NCBI RefSeq assembly: GCF_000970305.1
Contig: NZ_CP009517.1
Coordinates: 1,674,001-1,738,000, forward strand
From: Methanosarcina barkeri 3
GTDB lineage: Archaea > Halobacteriota > Methanosarcinia > Methanosarcinales > Methanosarcinaceae
DNA: 64,000 nt
Direction: 5' to 3'
Made by a program: the position numbers and the translations under genes. The notes beneath the pieces are model-generated. The model saw nothing but the letters and a program-made list of their open reading frames with translations, was not told the origin of the DNA and made no database searches. Positions 17,977 through 27,652 of this stretch are shown here, piece by piece (position 1 is the first letter of the stretch; every line of letters starts with the position of its first letter).

Positions 17977-19624
17977 CCCTCTCTAAATAAGAAAGAATAC
18001 ACTGTGTTCTTGCATGGTGGTCATATCTGTTCATCCAGCCGTCATATTTTGAAATACGCCATACATCGTACGATGTAGTATAATAGAGCGGTATTGCAGG
18101 TACATCATTAGCAATCGTGGTCTGCATATTGTATACTATTTCTTTTCGTTTACTATCGTTCAATTCCTGCAATTCCTGAGTGCCAAGAGCATTCAGGGTA
18201 TCATTGTGGTAACCAAACACTGATGCGCCAGATGATACACTTCCTGACTGTGAACCTGTATCACAGTATCTCGTACGGAGATAATCTGCATCCTGTCCCC
18301 AACCGCCAAAGCCGCTGATTGCAAGTTCAAAATCTCCATTCTTTAGATTGGCATCACGGGATTTGCTCTCAAGGGCTTTCACCTGAACATCAATTCCTAC
18401 TTCACTTAGCCTTTCTTTTATAAGTTCACCGATACGGACTTCGCTACTACCAAGAGATAATATATATGACAGTTTTTCCCCGTTTTTATTACGTATTCCA
18501 TCCCCATCCGTATCGGTCCATCCGGCCTCGTCAAGCAATGTTTTTGCCTTATCCGGGTTGTAGTCATACTTCGGCTGGTCAGAGTTATACCAGATGTGAT
18601 CTTCAGAGAGTATGCCCATTTTACCGGCTTTCCCTGCGCCTCTTGCGATCTTTTCCACCAGTTCGTCACGGTTAATGGCATAAGCAAAGGCCTGCCTTAT
18701 TCTGCTGTCATTTAGCTCCGGACATTTTTTCATATTGAAATAAAACTGGTAACCCCAAAAAGCCGGCTGCTGGACTATTCTTATATCAGAGTCTGATTTG
18801 AAACGGTCAAGAGTATCCGGCGATATACTTGTGAAATCAATTTCTCCCTGTTCAAAAGCTATTAACGAATCACTGACCGGAACAAACTCGACGACTTTAA
18901 CGGCTTGTTTCGGTCCCCAGAAATTCTCGTTTGCCACAAACCGGTATGTCCCATGCTCTTTATTGTACTCATCAAGGATGTACGGACCAGTACCAATGAC
19001 TGCTTTTGGATCAAGGAAACTGGCAGGATCTGAGACATTTTTATATATATGCTCAGGTATGATTTCAAAACTCGTGAGTTTATAAATGAATGTAGAAACA
19101 GGCTGGGCAAGTACGAACTTTACGGTACTTGAATTCACGACCTGAACATTGTCTATAATACCGGCTTCAATTCCACCTGAAACGGGCACATTTTTCTGCT
19201 CATAATCGAAAGTAAATTTAACATCATTTGCCGTAAAAGGTATTCCATCGCTCCAGTTGACACCCTCACGGAGATAAACCGTATATTCTGTTCCGTTTGA
19301 ATTGACATCCCAGCTTTCAGCCAGCCAGGGAATTATACCTTTTTCATCCCTTTCGAACAGACTGTCAAAGATCATTCCAACTTTCGATGACCCAGGACCC
19401 CTCGGGTATATTGTAAACGGCTGCGGATAACCACAATCTCCGCCGCTTAAATTAACAACATCCACATACTTTGATCCGTCTGAAAGGTTCTCAACCAATG
19501 TCCCGGTCTGACCGGAAGCGTTTGCAGCCGGTGTCCCGGCCTGAGCACTGTCCTTGTCAGTACAGCCCGCCGTCATTAAAATCAGGGCTGTCAGGAAAAT
19601 AGAAAATAATAACTTCTTTTTCAT
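17954..19624 (-). CDS. Extracellular solute-binding lipoprotein, family 5 (peptide/nickel type)
   Basis: A 556-residue substrate-binding protein. The N-terminus has a signal peptide ending in a lipobox-like LMTAGC (cysteine near residue 21), so it is probably lipid-anchored outside the membrane. The rest is collinear with SBP_bac_5 proteins: W-x-V...[32 protein letters not shown] and [24 protein letters not shown] conserved YPRGPG near residue 75 distinguishes its subgroup. GTG at 19627 directly precedes the chosen ATG; AAGGTG lies six bases farther upstream. First gene of the five-gene operon with a methyltransferase, two permeases and a double ATPase. Confidence 0.9.
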   Translation of the reverse strand: MKKKLLFSIFLTALILMTAGCTDKDSAQAGTPAANASGQTGTLVENLSDGSKYVDVVNLSGGDCGYPQPFTIYPRGPGSSKVGMIFDSLFERDEKGIIPWLAESWDVNSNGTEYTVYLREGVNWSDGIPFTANDVKFTFDYEQKNVPVSGGIEAGIIDNVQVVNSSTVKFVLAQPVSTFIYKLTSFEIIPEHIYKNVSDPASFLDPKAVIGTGPYILDEYNKEHGTYRFVANENFWGPKQAVKVVEFVPVSDSLIAFEQGEIDFTSISPDTLDRFKSDSDIRIVQQPAFWGYQFYFNMKKCPELNDSRIRQAFAYAINRDELVEKIARGAGKAGKMGILSEDHIWYNSDQPKYDYNPDKAKTLLDEAGWTDTDGDGIRNKNGEKLSYILSLGSSEVRIGELIKERLSEVGIDVQVKALESKSRDANLKNGDFELAISGFGGWGQDADYLRTRYCDTGSQSGSVSSGASVFGYHNDTLNALGTQELQELNDSKRKEIVYNMQTTIANDVPAIPLYYTTSYDVWRISKYDGWMNRYDHHARTQCILSYLERDGVAAKR

Positions 19625-20159
19625 CACAGAGCACCTTATTTGTGAATTTAACCTACCTAATCACCTATAATATGAATAAAGATATTAATGACATGTAAGT
19701 GATATTATCTGAAAATATAAGAGTGTTACTAAATGTACTTAAAATAAAGAGAGTTTATTAATTAAACTACTCAAATAGGTATATTAATTTGAGAAGAATA
19801 CCCAAAACAAGGTCAACTCTCTTAAAATATGTTTCTTGCCAAAAAAGAATTATTTTTCACTGAACTTATATCCAGAATTATAAGTCCATCTACATAACCT
19901 AAAGAATACTTAGGGCTCTACAGAAATCTCTGAAAAAATACAAAGCGAACCCAAAAACTACAGAAGTAGATGAATGTAAATCCTGAAAAAAACATCGAAA
20001 GAAGAGGCTCTGAATAACTTTCAAAGCCAGCATATAAAGTCTATGATTTAAGTTTATGATTTATCTCGATGTAAGGAATATAATAGCCTCAACTATTTTT
20101 CTCTTTTTTGAAGAAATATTCCTGATAAAAGGAATCTTCACATCTTTTTTAGATAGTTT
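19625..20159 (+). other. Intergenic region between divergent units
   Basis: About 535 AT-rich bases. No gene or clear operator was recognised. The promoter of the importer operon should lie in the left 100 bases. From about 20085 the sequence is similar to 32940 onwards, the matching position upstream of the intact secreted gene. Confidence 0.45.
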
Positions 20160-20260
20160 TTAAATTTCGTAATTTATAATTATATAATATTATATTTGTG
20201 TTTTTAAAGTTAGAGCAGAAAATATATATGTACCAATTTCTAATTTATTTTGGCACTACT
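20160..20260 (+). promoter_or_regulatory. Duplicated promoter region of the secreted-protein cassette (copy I)
   Basis: The AT-only stretch at 20170-20198 (AATTTATAATTATATAATAT core) and the following TTTTTAAAG are nearly identical to 33010-33062 in front of the intact cassette. Its conservation between copies, together with the TATA-like composition, supports a promoter. The initiation point is not known. Confidence 0.5.
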
Positions 20261-20761
20261 ATGAAAATCGGTAAGATATTGATTCTATGCACCATTACAG
20301 GATTGATAGCAGTTCCTACGGTTTCTACTGAAAAATTATACTTACAAAATTCGAAGAGTAAAGTTATTTTAGATTCAATGAAAAAAAAATTACATTATTA
20401 GTACTTTTACAGAGAAGTCTTTTGCTACATAAAAATTTTTTCCTTTTATAGTTAACGCAGTCCATAAGCCAGGGGCAAACAATAACTAACAATGTAAATG
20501 TGGGATCAGGAGTGAATCATCTCGAAGTTGATTTAAACTGGAGAGATACACCAGTGATTCCCTGACTCTTAGTGCTTATACTCCCTCAGGAAGCAAACTC
20601 GGAACTTACCGCGATAACTCTGACGGAAGCGTAAATGGTAGGATACATATCAATATAGACCACTCCCAGGGATATGTGCAACAGGGAACATAGAATCAAA
20701 AGTTTATGGAGAATCGATTAGTGGAACTAAGGACTACACGTTTAATGTTTACCAACATTAA
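20261..20761 (+). pseudogene. Decayed secreted PPC-like protein (cassette copy I)
   Basis: This is a broken copy of the intact gene at 33117-33614. It starts with the same signal peptide (MKIGKILILCTITGLIAVPT) but the frame stops at 20401 after 46 codons. Downstream, segments matching the intact protein are found in shifted frames: SQGQTITNNVNVGSG, LEVDLNWRDT, and a C-terminal end FNVYQH with stop at 20759-20761. At least two frameshifts and substitutions separate them. The 3' end still overlaps the regulator gene by 17 bases, as in the intact copy. Confidence 0.85.
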
Positions 20762-21488
20762 GCTTGAAAAAAAGCTTATCTTCTGTTTACTATTTTTCCT
20801 TTTAACAACAACAGCCAGGGCTACAGAATATACTGTAAGTCCTTTTCCGAGCGATCAGTCTGGAGCTTCAATTAACGGAGAAAAAGTAGTAAAACTTGAG
20901 GATACCGTAATACCTTACTGGCAGTTTTTGCTCTGGCTAGCTGCGATGCAAATATTATCAGTAATAGACGTAATTCTATACTTTACAAAATTCATTTTCA
21001 TAATACTCGGATTTCGAGCTGCTGACCATCCAAGTACTGTTGGAACTCTAAAGAGAAAGTACATATATGCTTTCATCAAAGCTTGTCCAGGGACGTGTAT
21101 CAGCGAGATTGCAAGTGATATGAGCCTTAGTAGGGGATCTCTTCGTTATCATCTCGATATTCTCGAAGCAGAAAATATTATTGAAGCCCACAATGACTGT
21201 GGAAAGATCCGGTATTTCCAGAATAATTCTACATACAGTGAGGAAGAAAAACTGGTTATTTCAGTCCTTCAAAATGAGATGACCCGGAAAATAGTTCTGA
21301 AAATATTAAAGGAAGAATGCAACACCAATGGAGACCTTGCCCGAATAACAGGAGTTTCCAAAAGTGCAATTACCAGGTACATGAAGCAGTTGAATGAGTC
21401 AGGCCTGATTAACGAAAATAAGATGGGAAAGAATACAATATACAGTATAAACCCTGTTTATAGGGATGCAATTGAAAAACATGTTTAA
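20745..21488 (+). CDS. Membrane-anchored regulator with two winged-helix domains (cassette copy I)
   Basis: A 247-residue protein. After an N-terminal hydrophobic segment (LIFCLLFFLLTTTARA) comes a short external part, then a long hydrophobic stretch (about residues 55-90) and a cytoplasmic part with two winged helix-turn-helix domains: residues about 100-165 (ISEIASDMSLSRGSLRYHL) and about 170-245 (DLARITGVSKSAITRYMKQL). The architecture matches archaeal predicted regulators with two HTH domains (COG3398-like). It presumably senses something at the membrane and binds DNA directly. The ATG at 20745 is shared by all three copies in the window and lies inside the last codons of the secreted gene, implying translational coupling. 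Confidence 0.85.
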   Translation: MFTNIKLEKKLIFCLLFFLLTTTARATEYTVSPFPSDQSGASINGEKVVKLEDTVIPYWQFLLWLAAMQILSVIDVILYFTKFIFIILGFRAADHPSTVGTLKRKYIYAFIKACPGTCISEIASDMSLSRGSLRYHLDILEAENIIEAHNDCGKIRYFQNNSTYSEEEKLVISVLQNEMTRKIVLKILKEECNTNGDLARITGVSKSAITRYMKQLNESGLINENKMGKNTIYSINPVYRDAIEKHV

Positions 21489-21809
21489 GATCTTTTAAAA
21501 ATGGGTTTACTTCAGGATAAAACACCTAGAAACGGACTCGAATAAATGAAGAATAATGAAGATTGAAAATAATGAAGATAATTAAACCTCGTCTTTTACT
21601 TAACCTATAGTTATCCAAAATTTGTTTCCTGAAACCTCTCGCAATATAGGTATAGCTTTATTTCTGCAATTGGTTTTTGTTTGCCTAACTTTTTGAGGAA
21701 TTGCAACTAATTGAGCAAATGTCCAAAAGCGATAGCAAAAAATGTTATTTTTTCAAAATATCTGTGGAATGCCGGTTATAAACAAAAATCAAAATATTTA
21801 ATATGGCAC
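21489..21809 (+). other. Intergenic region after cassette copy I
   Basis: About 320 bases without a gene. The sequence is homologous to that following cassette copy II (32374-32560), so the duplication extends beyond the regulator gene. Confidence 0.5.
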
Positions 21810-22018
21810 CTTCTTTCAGTTCAGGACACTATTTACATTCCAGGAAATCAACGATTTGTCGTATTAAGTATTACTATTGAGAAAATGAAATCAAAGATTA
21901 AACATCAGATTTGATAGTTTAATGATCTGGCTAAAAACTTTGTATTTTATATAGAGTGTGTTAGTAGTGAATTATGGAGTTCAAATTTTCCCTGAAAAAC
22001 CAATTTGAAATCCAAATG

Positions 22019-22076
22019 CAGAGGCTTAATTAAGTTGTCTTTGAAAAGATTTAAGGTTTACTTAATACTGCCTCTG
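22019..22076 (+). ncRNA. Conserved stem-loop in repeat A leader (copy 1)
   Basis: CAGAGGC (22019-22025) pairs with GCCTCTG (22070-22076), and after a 3x3 internal loop ATTAAG (22029-22034) pairs with CTTAAT (22061-22066), leaving a 26-base loop. The same fold is kept in both other copies; copy 3 extends the outer stem by one pair and swaps in a G-T wobble. It may be a transcribed regulatory element of the following small gene; function is inferred only. Confidence 0.5.
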
Positions 22077-22101
22077 GAGTTAAATCACGGGGTAAAAAGA
22101 A

Positions 22102-22320
22102 ATGACAACAAGAGAACACTTAGAAGTATGTACTCTTGTTGCGTTTCTCCTGGTAAGTGTTGAGATTGCTATTGCGCATGGAGAGAGTCTCTATAGTACT
22201 GTGTCTACAATTACTGTTCCATGAGGAAGTTATTACTGTTTTGGAGAGTACGCAAAATCTCCATGATTGGAGAGGTGAAATTTATGCGGAAGGCACTGAA
22301 GATGTGTATGTAATGATCAG
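22102..22320 (+). pseudogene. Decayed small secreted protein in repeat A (copy 1)
   Basis: From the ATG at 22102 a 40-codon frame encodes MTTREHLEV, then a hydrophobic signal-like segment (LVAFLLVSVEIAIA) and HGESLYSTVSTITVP before TGA at 22222. Downstream, GSYYCFGEYAK (same frame) and DWRGEIYAEGTEDVY (other frame) also look like former coding sequence and are present in copy 2. The original was probably a secreted protein of under 100 residues. It might still make the 40-residue peptide. Confidence 0.55.
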
Positions 22321-22335
22321 ATAACACATTTTATA

Positions 22336-23117
22336 TAAGATCCCTCCAACTCAATGCCAAAATTAAGGTTATAGAATGTTTATTTGGGGCAATAGATATG
22401 CCGTTAGAATTCCTCAATAAAAATACACTTTAGAAACTAATTTTTTAGATAAATAGTATATAAAATATTTAAAATCGGTAAATGAGTGATATAATACTTT
22501 GCTTGCTTATAATATAAATTTATTTATAATTGTGGCATCTGACATCATTATCATCCATACGAGATTCAATACTCAAATCAACAAAAACACTTAATCCGTT
22601 AATCGAAGCACTTAAACTCCCTAAACAATTAATAAATCATTTAACGCATGTACTTTAATTGAAGAAGGATTGACACTATATTAGTTGGGTAATAAGGCTT
22701 AATAACTCTTAAAAAAGGATAATCTTTTGAGGAGTATATATAACAATAATATTTTGATTTAAAATTTTAGTTAAAATAATTGTGGAAAATAGTTTCCTAC
22801 CAGTTAGTCTCTAATCTAGATACTTAAGCTATTTGAATAAAGTTTTATAGAGATAATTTATTTGCTCCCATCTTCTCCAATTTTTATAAGCGAAGACAGC
22901 TCAAAAGATAAGAGGATTTATACATCATTTGTGAAGTGATGAGTCATCACAAATTGCCCTCACTTCGTAACAATTAAATATAATTTGGTATGATTGTTCA
23001 TAGATCAAGGTACCGATTTTAGGTATTGGCTTAGAAATTAATCCGTAATTTCCATCCTAAAAATCGACAGTATACAGACAAGAAGTTCTTAACCTAAGCC
23101 CAATGGAGGGAGATTAA
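22336..23117 (+). other. AT-rich intergenic region upstream of the propeller gene
   Basis: About 780 bases with no supported gene. It contains a clear palindrome at 22927-22954 (listed separately) and AT-rich stretches such as 22500-22535 and 22970-22992 that could hold promoters. Confidence 0.45.
22927..22954 (+). promoter_or_regulatory. Palindromic candidate operator
   Basis: GTGATGA-G-TCATCAC (22936-22950) is a perfect 15-base palindrome nested between ATTTGTGA (22927-22934) and TCACAAAT (22947-22954). It is about 165 bases before the start of the propeller-ABC cluster, so it could be an operator for it or a hairpin. No regulator is assigned. Confidence 0.4.
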
Positions 23118-24716
23118 GTGTTCAATAAACAGATCACCCTAACACTGATGTTCATTGCTCTAGTTTGCATATCTTTTCAACCAGTTTCTGCAAATGGTAG
23201 TCTAAAACAGACGAACGTAAGCGTAGTGTCTGATTTGAATCAAACAGCGGGCAAGGATATTATGAGTCTTGTGAATACAAATCGCTTTGATATCGATAGC
23301 AAACCTGTTTTTGATGTAATTTGGAGCCCTGATGGTAGTCATATGCTGTTTGAAGTATTTCTTAATGTAGCTCTGAAAGGGCACTCTGAGCTAGGAGGCA
23401 GTGTAAATGCGCTGTATGCAGCAAATGCGGATGGTTCCGGAATAACGCGTATTGCATGGGCAGAAATGACTTCCAGCAATGGTGGAAAAACAATTACTCC
23501 CCCTGTATGGAGCCAATCTGGCGATTATTTTGCATATATGGAGGTGGTAAAAGGAAGCAATTACAAGACGAAATCTGCTAATATTTCTGTTATGTCAAAC
23601 GATCTAAATCTTATTCAAAAAATAGAGTTAGATCCAAAGATGACAGGATTAGAATCTGATGTACCTAATTTCAAATGGTCTCCAAAAGAAAACAAATTTG
23701 CTGCACTTGTGCCTGGAAAAATTGTCATTTACAATTTGAAGGAAAAAAATGAGTTTAATGTTAGCATTCCAGGTGATAATGTAGAAATAACTGATATGGA
23801 ATGGTCTCCAGATGGTAAGAAAATCGTTTTTTTAAAAAATAGCCATGATATTATCCTTTTAGATGTTGAAAATAGAAAATTCAATCAGATTTACTCCGCA
23901 GAACAGGTTGGAATGTATGGTGAGAAATGGAGTAATGATGGTAAAAAACTAATTTTCTATGAGCTTAAAACATCAGGAAACGTGAATGATGTCAGTTACG
24001 ATATATATGTTATGGATGAAGACTTGGAGAAGCCTGTAAAAATTACAACTCTTTACTCGGGTTCGTCAAGGGTAATAGAATGGTATCCAGACAGTGAAAA
24101 GATTTTGGTTAAAAAATGTGCTGAGAATTCATGTGCACTATACTCGCTCTCAATAACCGGAGAGATGAAAAAACTAATCGAGAAGGCTAGAGATATCGAC
24201 GGGATGGTGGCTTCTAACGGTTATATTTTAGCGACCAGTCTCAATCCAAACTCCAGAACTCCACCTTACATAAGAACGTATGACCTATTTTTGCTCAACG
24301 AATCAGGTGTATTGACAATCGAGAATGTGCCCTATTACACGTTGGAAGGTACAGATGTGCTATTCGCTAAAGATAATAAGATCTCAGTACTGAACACTAG
24401 CACAAATGATATATGGGAATTATCACTACCAGTGAAAAGTATTAATAAGTTCGTTTTGGACCCATCTAAAAACTTCATTGCTGCAGATAACACTATTTTC
24501 GGAATAAATGAACTAGGTACCCATAAACAACTAATTATGGGGAATTATACAGACAGTACAGCCCCTGAAGTAGTGACAATTGAGAAAGATCTGGACGAAC
24601 ATTCGAAAGTAAATACCACTGAAGAAACTTCTGGATTGCCTGGATTTACTTCAATTATTTCATTTATAGGGATATTTATTGCATTCATCTGCATACATAT
24701 GAAAAAAATAAGGTGA
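23118..24716 (+). CDS. Secreted TolB/PD40-type beta-propeller protein with PGF-CTERM-like anchor
   Basis: A 532-residue exported protein starting at GTG with GGAGGG seven bases upstream. It has a signal peptide (about residues 1-25), then a beta-propeller built of WSPDG-type blades (WSPDGSH, WSPKENK, WSPDGKK, WSNDGKK, WYPDSEK). The end has a Thr-rich spacer, GLPGFTS, a hydrophobic segment and a basic tail, which fits a PGF-CTERM sorting signal processed by an archaeosortase. It is followed ten bases later by an ABC-2 permease gene, an arrangement repeated (in broken form) at 29.6-31.5 kb. It may be the external partner of that transporter. Confidence 0.85.
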   Translation: MFNKQITLTLMFIALVCISFQPVSANGSLKQTNVSVVSDLNQTAGKDIMSLVNTNRFDIDSKPVFDVIWSPDGSHMLFEVFLNVALKGHSELGGSVNALYAANADGSGITRIAWAEMTSSNGGKTITPPVWSQSGDYFAYMEVVKGSNYKTKSANISVMSNDLNLIQKIELDPKMTGLESDVPNFKWSPKENKFAALVPGKIVIYNLKEKNEFNVSIPGDNVEITDMEWSPDGKKIVFLKNSHDIILLDVENRKFNQIYSAEQVGMYGEKWSNDGKKLIFYELKTSGNVNDVSYDIYVMDEDLEKPVKITTLYSGSSRVIEWYPDSEKILVKKCAENSCALYSLSITGEMKKLIEKARDIDGMVASNGYILATSLNPNSRTPPYIRTYDLFLLNESGVLTIENVPYYTLEGTDVLFAKDNKISVLNTSTNDIWELSLPVKSINKFVLDPSKNFIAADNTIFGINELGTHKQLIMGNYTDSTAPEVVTIEKDLDEHSKVNTTEETSGLPGFTSIISFIGIFIAFICIHMKKIR

Positions 24717-24725
24717 GGGTTAATT

Positions 24726-25631
24726 GTGGAAAAATATCGGAATGTGTTTGTGATTGCACAAAAAGAATTTGCAGACAATATATGGAGCCCGAGGTTCACA
24801 ATACTCATCTTGGTATTCACAACTATTGTTTTTTCAATAAGTTATGATTCTGGAATTGGGCCAGAAGGGAATGCCATATCCAGAGGTTATCTTGATATTT
24901 CTCATATTGTTTCCCTCTTCTTGCCATTTATGGGAATTGCACTTGGTTTCGATGCAATTAGCAAAGAGAGGGAGTCAAAGTCTTTGAATGTGCTTCTGAC
25001 GCATCCAATATATAGGGATAATATCATTGCTGGAAAAGCGCTTGGAGCAATGATTACATTAATTCTGGTAGTATTTATATCAATTTTCACAACTCTTGGA
25101 ACAATACTTTTAGCATCAGGAACCGAGTTAAGTTCACCAATTCTAAATCGATTGGTAATCTTTGCAATTCTTACATACCTATATCTATCAATATTTCTGT
25201 CACTTGGCATACTTAGTTCGATTGTGACAAAAAATGCCACAAAATCATTAGTATACAACATAGCGATCTGGGTTGTGTTATGTATTGTATTTGGTATGAT
25301 TTGTGCTACAACTGCTTCTATTATAACTGAGCATAAACCATTGGATTTAGATGATAACGAGCGTTTTTTAAGACTTAACGCAGATATTCAAAAATTGACG
25401 CCATCACATCATTATGCTATGGCGGTAAGTGGTAGACCTAGTTTGAGTTGGTTGGGTGTTTCGAGTGAGAAACCAAGCGTGGAAGGGATATTTGACATGG
25501 AATATACGCTGGGACAGTGGTGGAATGAACTCTGGATAAATGTTCTAATTTTGATTATTACTCCTGTTTTTTTAATTATAGTAGCATTTATAATGTTTTT
25601 GCGCCAGGATGTATCAAAGGATATGGGGTAA
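24726..25631 (+). CDS. ABC-2 type permease (NosY-like), first of tandem pair
   Basis: A 301-residue membrane protein with about six helices. The N-terminal VFVIAQKEFADNIWSPRF segment and ISKERESKSLNVLLTHPIYRDNII loop are typical of NosY/COG1277 permeases. It begins with GTG at 24726 behind GGTGAG and follows the propeller gene by ten bases. It is paralogous to the next gene (similar TGKALG/LLTHPI loop). No ATPase gene is directly adjacent; the one at 28.4 kb could serve it. Confidence 0.85.
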   Translation: MEKYRNVFVIAQKEFADNIWSPRFTILILVFTTIVFSISYDSGIGPEGNAISRGYLDISHIVSLFLPFMGIALGFDAISKERESKSLNVLLTHPIYRDNIIAGKALGAMITLILVVFISIFTTLGTILLASGTELSSPILNRLVIFAILTYLYLSIFLSLGILSSIVTKNATKSLVYNIAIWVVLCIVFGMICATTASIITEHKPLDLDDNERFLRLNADIQKLTPSHHYAMAVSGRPSLSWLGVSSEKPSVEGIFDMEYTLGQWWNELWINVLILIITPVFLIIVAFIMFLRQDVSKDMG

Positions 25632-25636
25632 CTCGC

Positions 25637-26506
25637 ATGAAAGATAATAATGTTTTTGTGGTTGCTCAAAAAGAGGCTGCTGACCACCTTCAAGATGCCG
25701 GATTTTTGGTGTTGCTTGCAACATATACTGTAATAGTGTTTGCTTCTACCTATATGCTTGGTTCCTTGGCGCATGACGATAATTCAGTACTTCTGAGTAG
25801 CATTAATGTCAAAATGATATCCCAATTTACTCCATTACTTGGTATAGTTCTGGGATTCGATGTAGTTGTCAGAGAACAGAAATCTGGATCACTCAATGTG
25901 TTATTAACTCATCCAATATTCAGAGATAATATTCTCACAGGGAAATTACTTGGATCAACGTTATTGATAGCTGCTATAATCATATTTTCGGTTTTTGTAT
26001 CTGTAGGAACACTCTTGGTCTTCTATGGTGTTGAGATCGGATATATTGAACTTATCAGAATAGCCGTGTTCACCATTCTCACATTTTTCTATGCGGTGAT
26101 ATTTTTGGGAATTGCAATTCTTATCTCAACGATAGTAAAAAACTCCACTGATTCACTGACCTGCAACATTATTATATGGATTTTTATTTGCATACTATTT
26201 GGTGCAATTCTTAAGACAGTTGTTGCCATATTGACAGGTCAAACATCGAATGAAGGTATATTAATCACACAACTTTTGAATATATCACCACTGCATCACT
26301 ATGGAGAGGCTGTAATTGGCAGAACTGATTTGAGTTTTATGGGAGTTAACGTAGAACCAATGGTTGGAGGGATTTTCGATACTAAATATACTCTCACTCA
26401 GTGCTTAACAGAATTCTGGATGAATATTGTAGTGCTGATAATAACTCCGGTTGTATTGTTTATAATAACTTTCATTACATTTCTTAGGAAAGACATTACT
26501 CTGTAA
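25637..26506 (+). CDS. ABC-2 type permease (NosY-like), second of tandem pair
   Basis: A 289-residue paralogue of the preceding gene, five bases downstream. It keeps the VVAQKEAADHLQDAGF N-terminus, the VREQKSGSLNVLLTHPIFRDNI loop and six hydrophobic segments. The two probably form a heterodimeric channel. Substrate unknown. The operon appears to end here at repeat A copy 2. Confidence 0.85.
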   Translation: MKDNNVFVVAQKEAADHLQDAGFLVLLATYTVIVFASTYMLGSLAHDDNSVLLSSINVKMISQFTPLLGIVLGFDVVVREQKSGSLNVLLTHPIFRDNILTGKLLGSTLLIAAIIIFSVFVSVGTLLVFYGVEIGYIELIRIAVFTILTFFYAVIFLGIAILISTIVKNSTDSLTCNIIIWIFICILFGAILKTVVAILTGQTSNEGILITQLLNISPLHHYGEAVIGRTDLSFMGVNVEPMVGGIFDTKYTLTQCLTEFWMNIVVLIITPVVLFIITFITFLRKDITL

Positions 26507-26878
26507 AGTGATAAAATGATATACAAAAAAGATAGAATTTGCTGCAAGGTACCTCTATCTGAGAACAATTGATGGTGTTACTTCATTATTGTGAACTTCC
26601 AGGGGAATGTCAGTTTATGGGATTCAGGTGATCGAATTCTTAAGAAAGAACTCACATTTTTTCGGTTTAGGACATAACTTATACCCAGAAAATCGAACGA
26701 TTTGTCATGTTAAGTATTACCGATAAAAAGAAATCAAAGTTCAGTTGTTTGATTTGATAATTTAATAATGTGGATAGTTTAATAATCTGGCTAAAAACTT
26801 TGTATTTTATATAGAGTGTGTTAGTAGTGAATTATGGAGTTCAAATTTTCTCTGAAAAACCAATTTGAAATCCAAATG

Positions 26879-26936
26879 CAGAGGCTTAATTAAGTTGTCT
26901 TTGAAAAGTTTTAAGGTTTACTTAATCCTGCCTCTG
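26879..26936 (+). ncRNA. Conserved stem-loop in repeat A leader (copy 2)
   Basis: Same paired segments as copy 1: CAGAGGC/GCCTCTG outer stem and ATTAAG/CTTAAT inner stem. Differences from copy 1 are confined to the loop and the 3-base internal bulge (ACT to CCT), so pairing is preserved. Confidence 0.5.
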
Positions 26937-26961
26937 GAGTTAAATCACGGGGTAAAAAGAA

Positions 26962-27190
26962 ATGACAACAAGAGAACACTTAGAAATGATGTACTCTTGT
27001 TGCGTTTCTCCTGGTAAGTGTTGAGGTTGCTATTGCGCATAGAGAGAGTCGCTATAGTATTGTGTCTACAATTACTGTTCCATGAGGAAGTTATTACTGT
27101 TTTGGAGAGTACGCAAAAGCTCTGTGATTGGAGAGGTGAAATTTATGCGGAAGGCACTGAAGATGTGTACAGGGATCAGATAACATATTT
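26962..27190 (+). pseudogene. Decayed small secreted protein in repeat A (copy 2)
   Basis: The ATG at 26962 begins MTTREHLEM but a one-base change relative to copy 1 moves the frame, and it stops after 18 codons. Later segments GSYYCFGEYAKA and DWRGEIYAEGTEDVYRDQITY match copy 1 in other frames. Clearly no longer coding for the full product. Confidence 0.65.
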
Positions 27191-27274
27191 CATATGACAT
27201 AGTCTGCTTAGAATTTTTTTAATAGATCTCTTTTGCTGGTTTTGAAACCATAATATTTTTTGAAATGTGATATT

Positions 27275-27652
27275 ATGAAAACTAGGAATTCATTGCTTAT
27301 AGGAATAGTGATTGGGCTTGTATTATTCGGATTTTTTAAATTTTTAGGGCTTGATCAAACGTACGGAGGAATTATAGGTGCATTTATTGTAGGTATACTA
27401 ATTGGTAAAACTATAGGCAAAGGCTCGGAGAAATATGCTTTTTTTTCGATATTTATGTATAACCTGATTGGCTGGATTTTAGTATTTTTGCTTACTTCCG
27501 ATGGAAAGATTGCGTTGCAATATGGCGGTATAGCTTTATCTGCTCTTGTTGGAATTTTGCTTATTATGGTCTTTTTTTATTCAATAATCGGATCCTTTGC
27601 GGCATTTGCTACCTCCAACCTGAGCAGGAATAAAGAGGGTCAAGGATTATGA
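27275..27652 (+). CDS. Small four-helix membrane protein, hypothetical
   Basis: A 125-residue protein with four hydrophobic helices and glycine-rich turns (GGIIGAFIVGILIGKTIGKG). It resembles small archaeal membrane proteins of unknown function such as DUF5518, without certainty. The ATG at 27275 is preferred over one at 27260. It overlaps the next permease gene by four bases and so belongs to the ABC operon. Confidence 0.65.
   Translation: MKTRNSLLIGIVIGLVLFGFFKFLGLDQTYGGIIGAFIVGILIGKTIGKGSEKYAFFSIFMYNLIGWILVFLLTSDGKIALQYGGIALSALVGILLIMVFFYSIIGSFAAFATSNLSRNKEGQGL

Larger units (their letters stand above)
21810..22335 (+). repeat. Long dispersed repeat A, copy 1
   Basis: About 520 bases that recur at 26655-27190 with over 90 percent identity by eye and, in diverged form, at 32560-32880. 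Each copy has a stem-loop leader, the sequence CACGGGGTAAAAAGAAATG and a decayed short secreted reading frame. Confidence 0.88.
26655..27190 (+). repeat. Long dispersed repeat A, copy 2
   Basis: Nearly identical to 21810-22335, including the leader stem-loop and the decayed reading frame. It lies between the paired permeases and the next ABC transporter genes. Here it does not follow a regulator cassette, so repeat A can move or persist without it. Confidence 0.88.

Noticed and set aside
21711-21914. 67-codon frame overlapping repeat A
   Set aside because: The same region in repeat A copy 2 has no open frame, so it is not under coding constraint.
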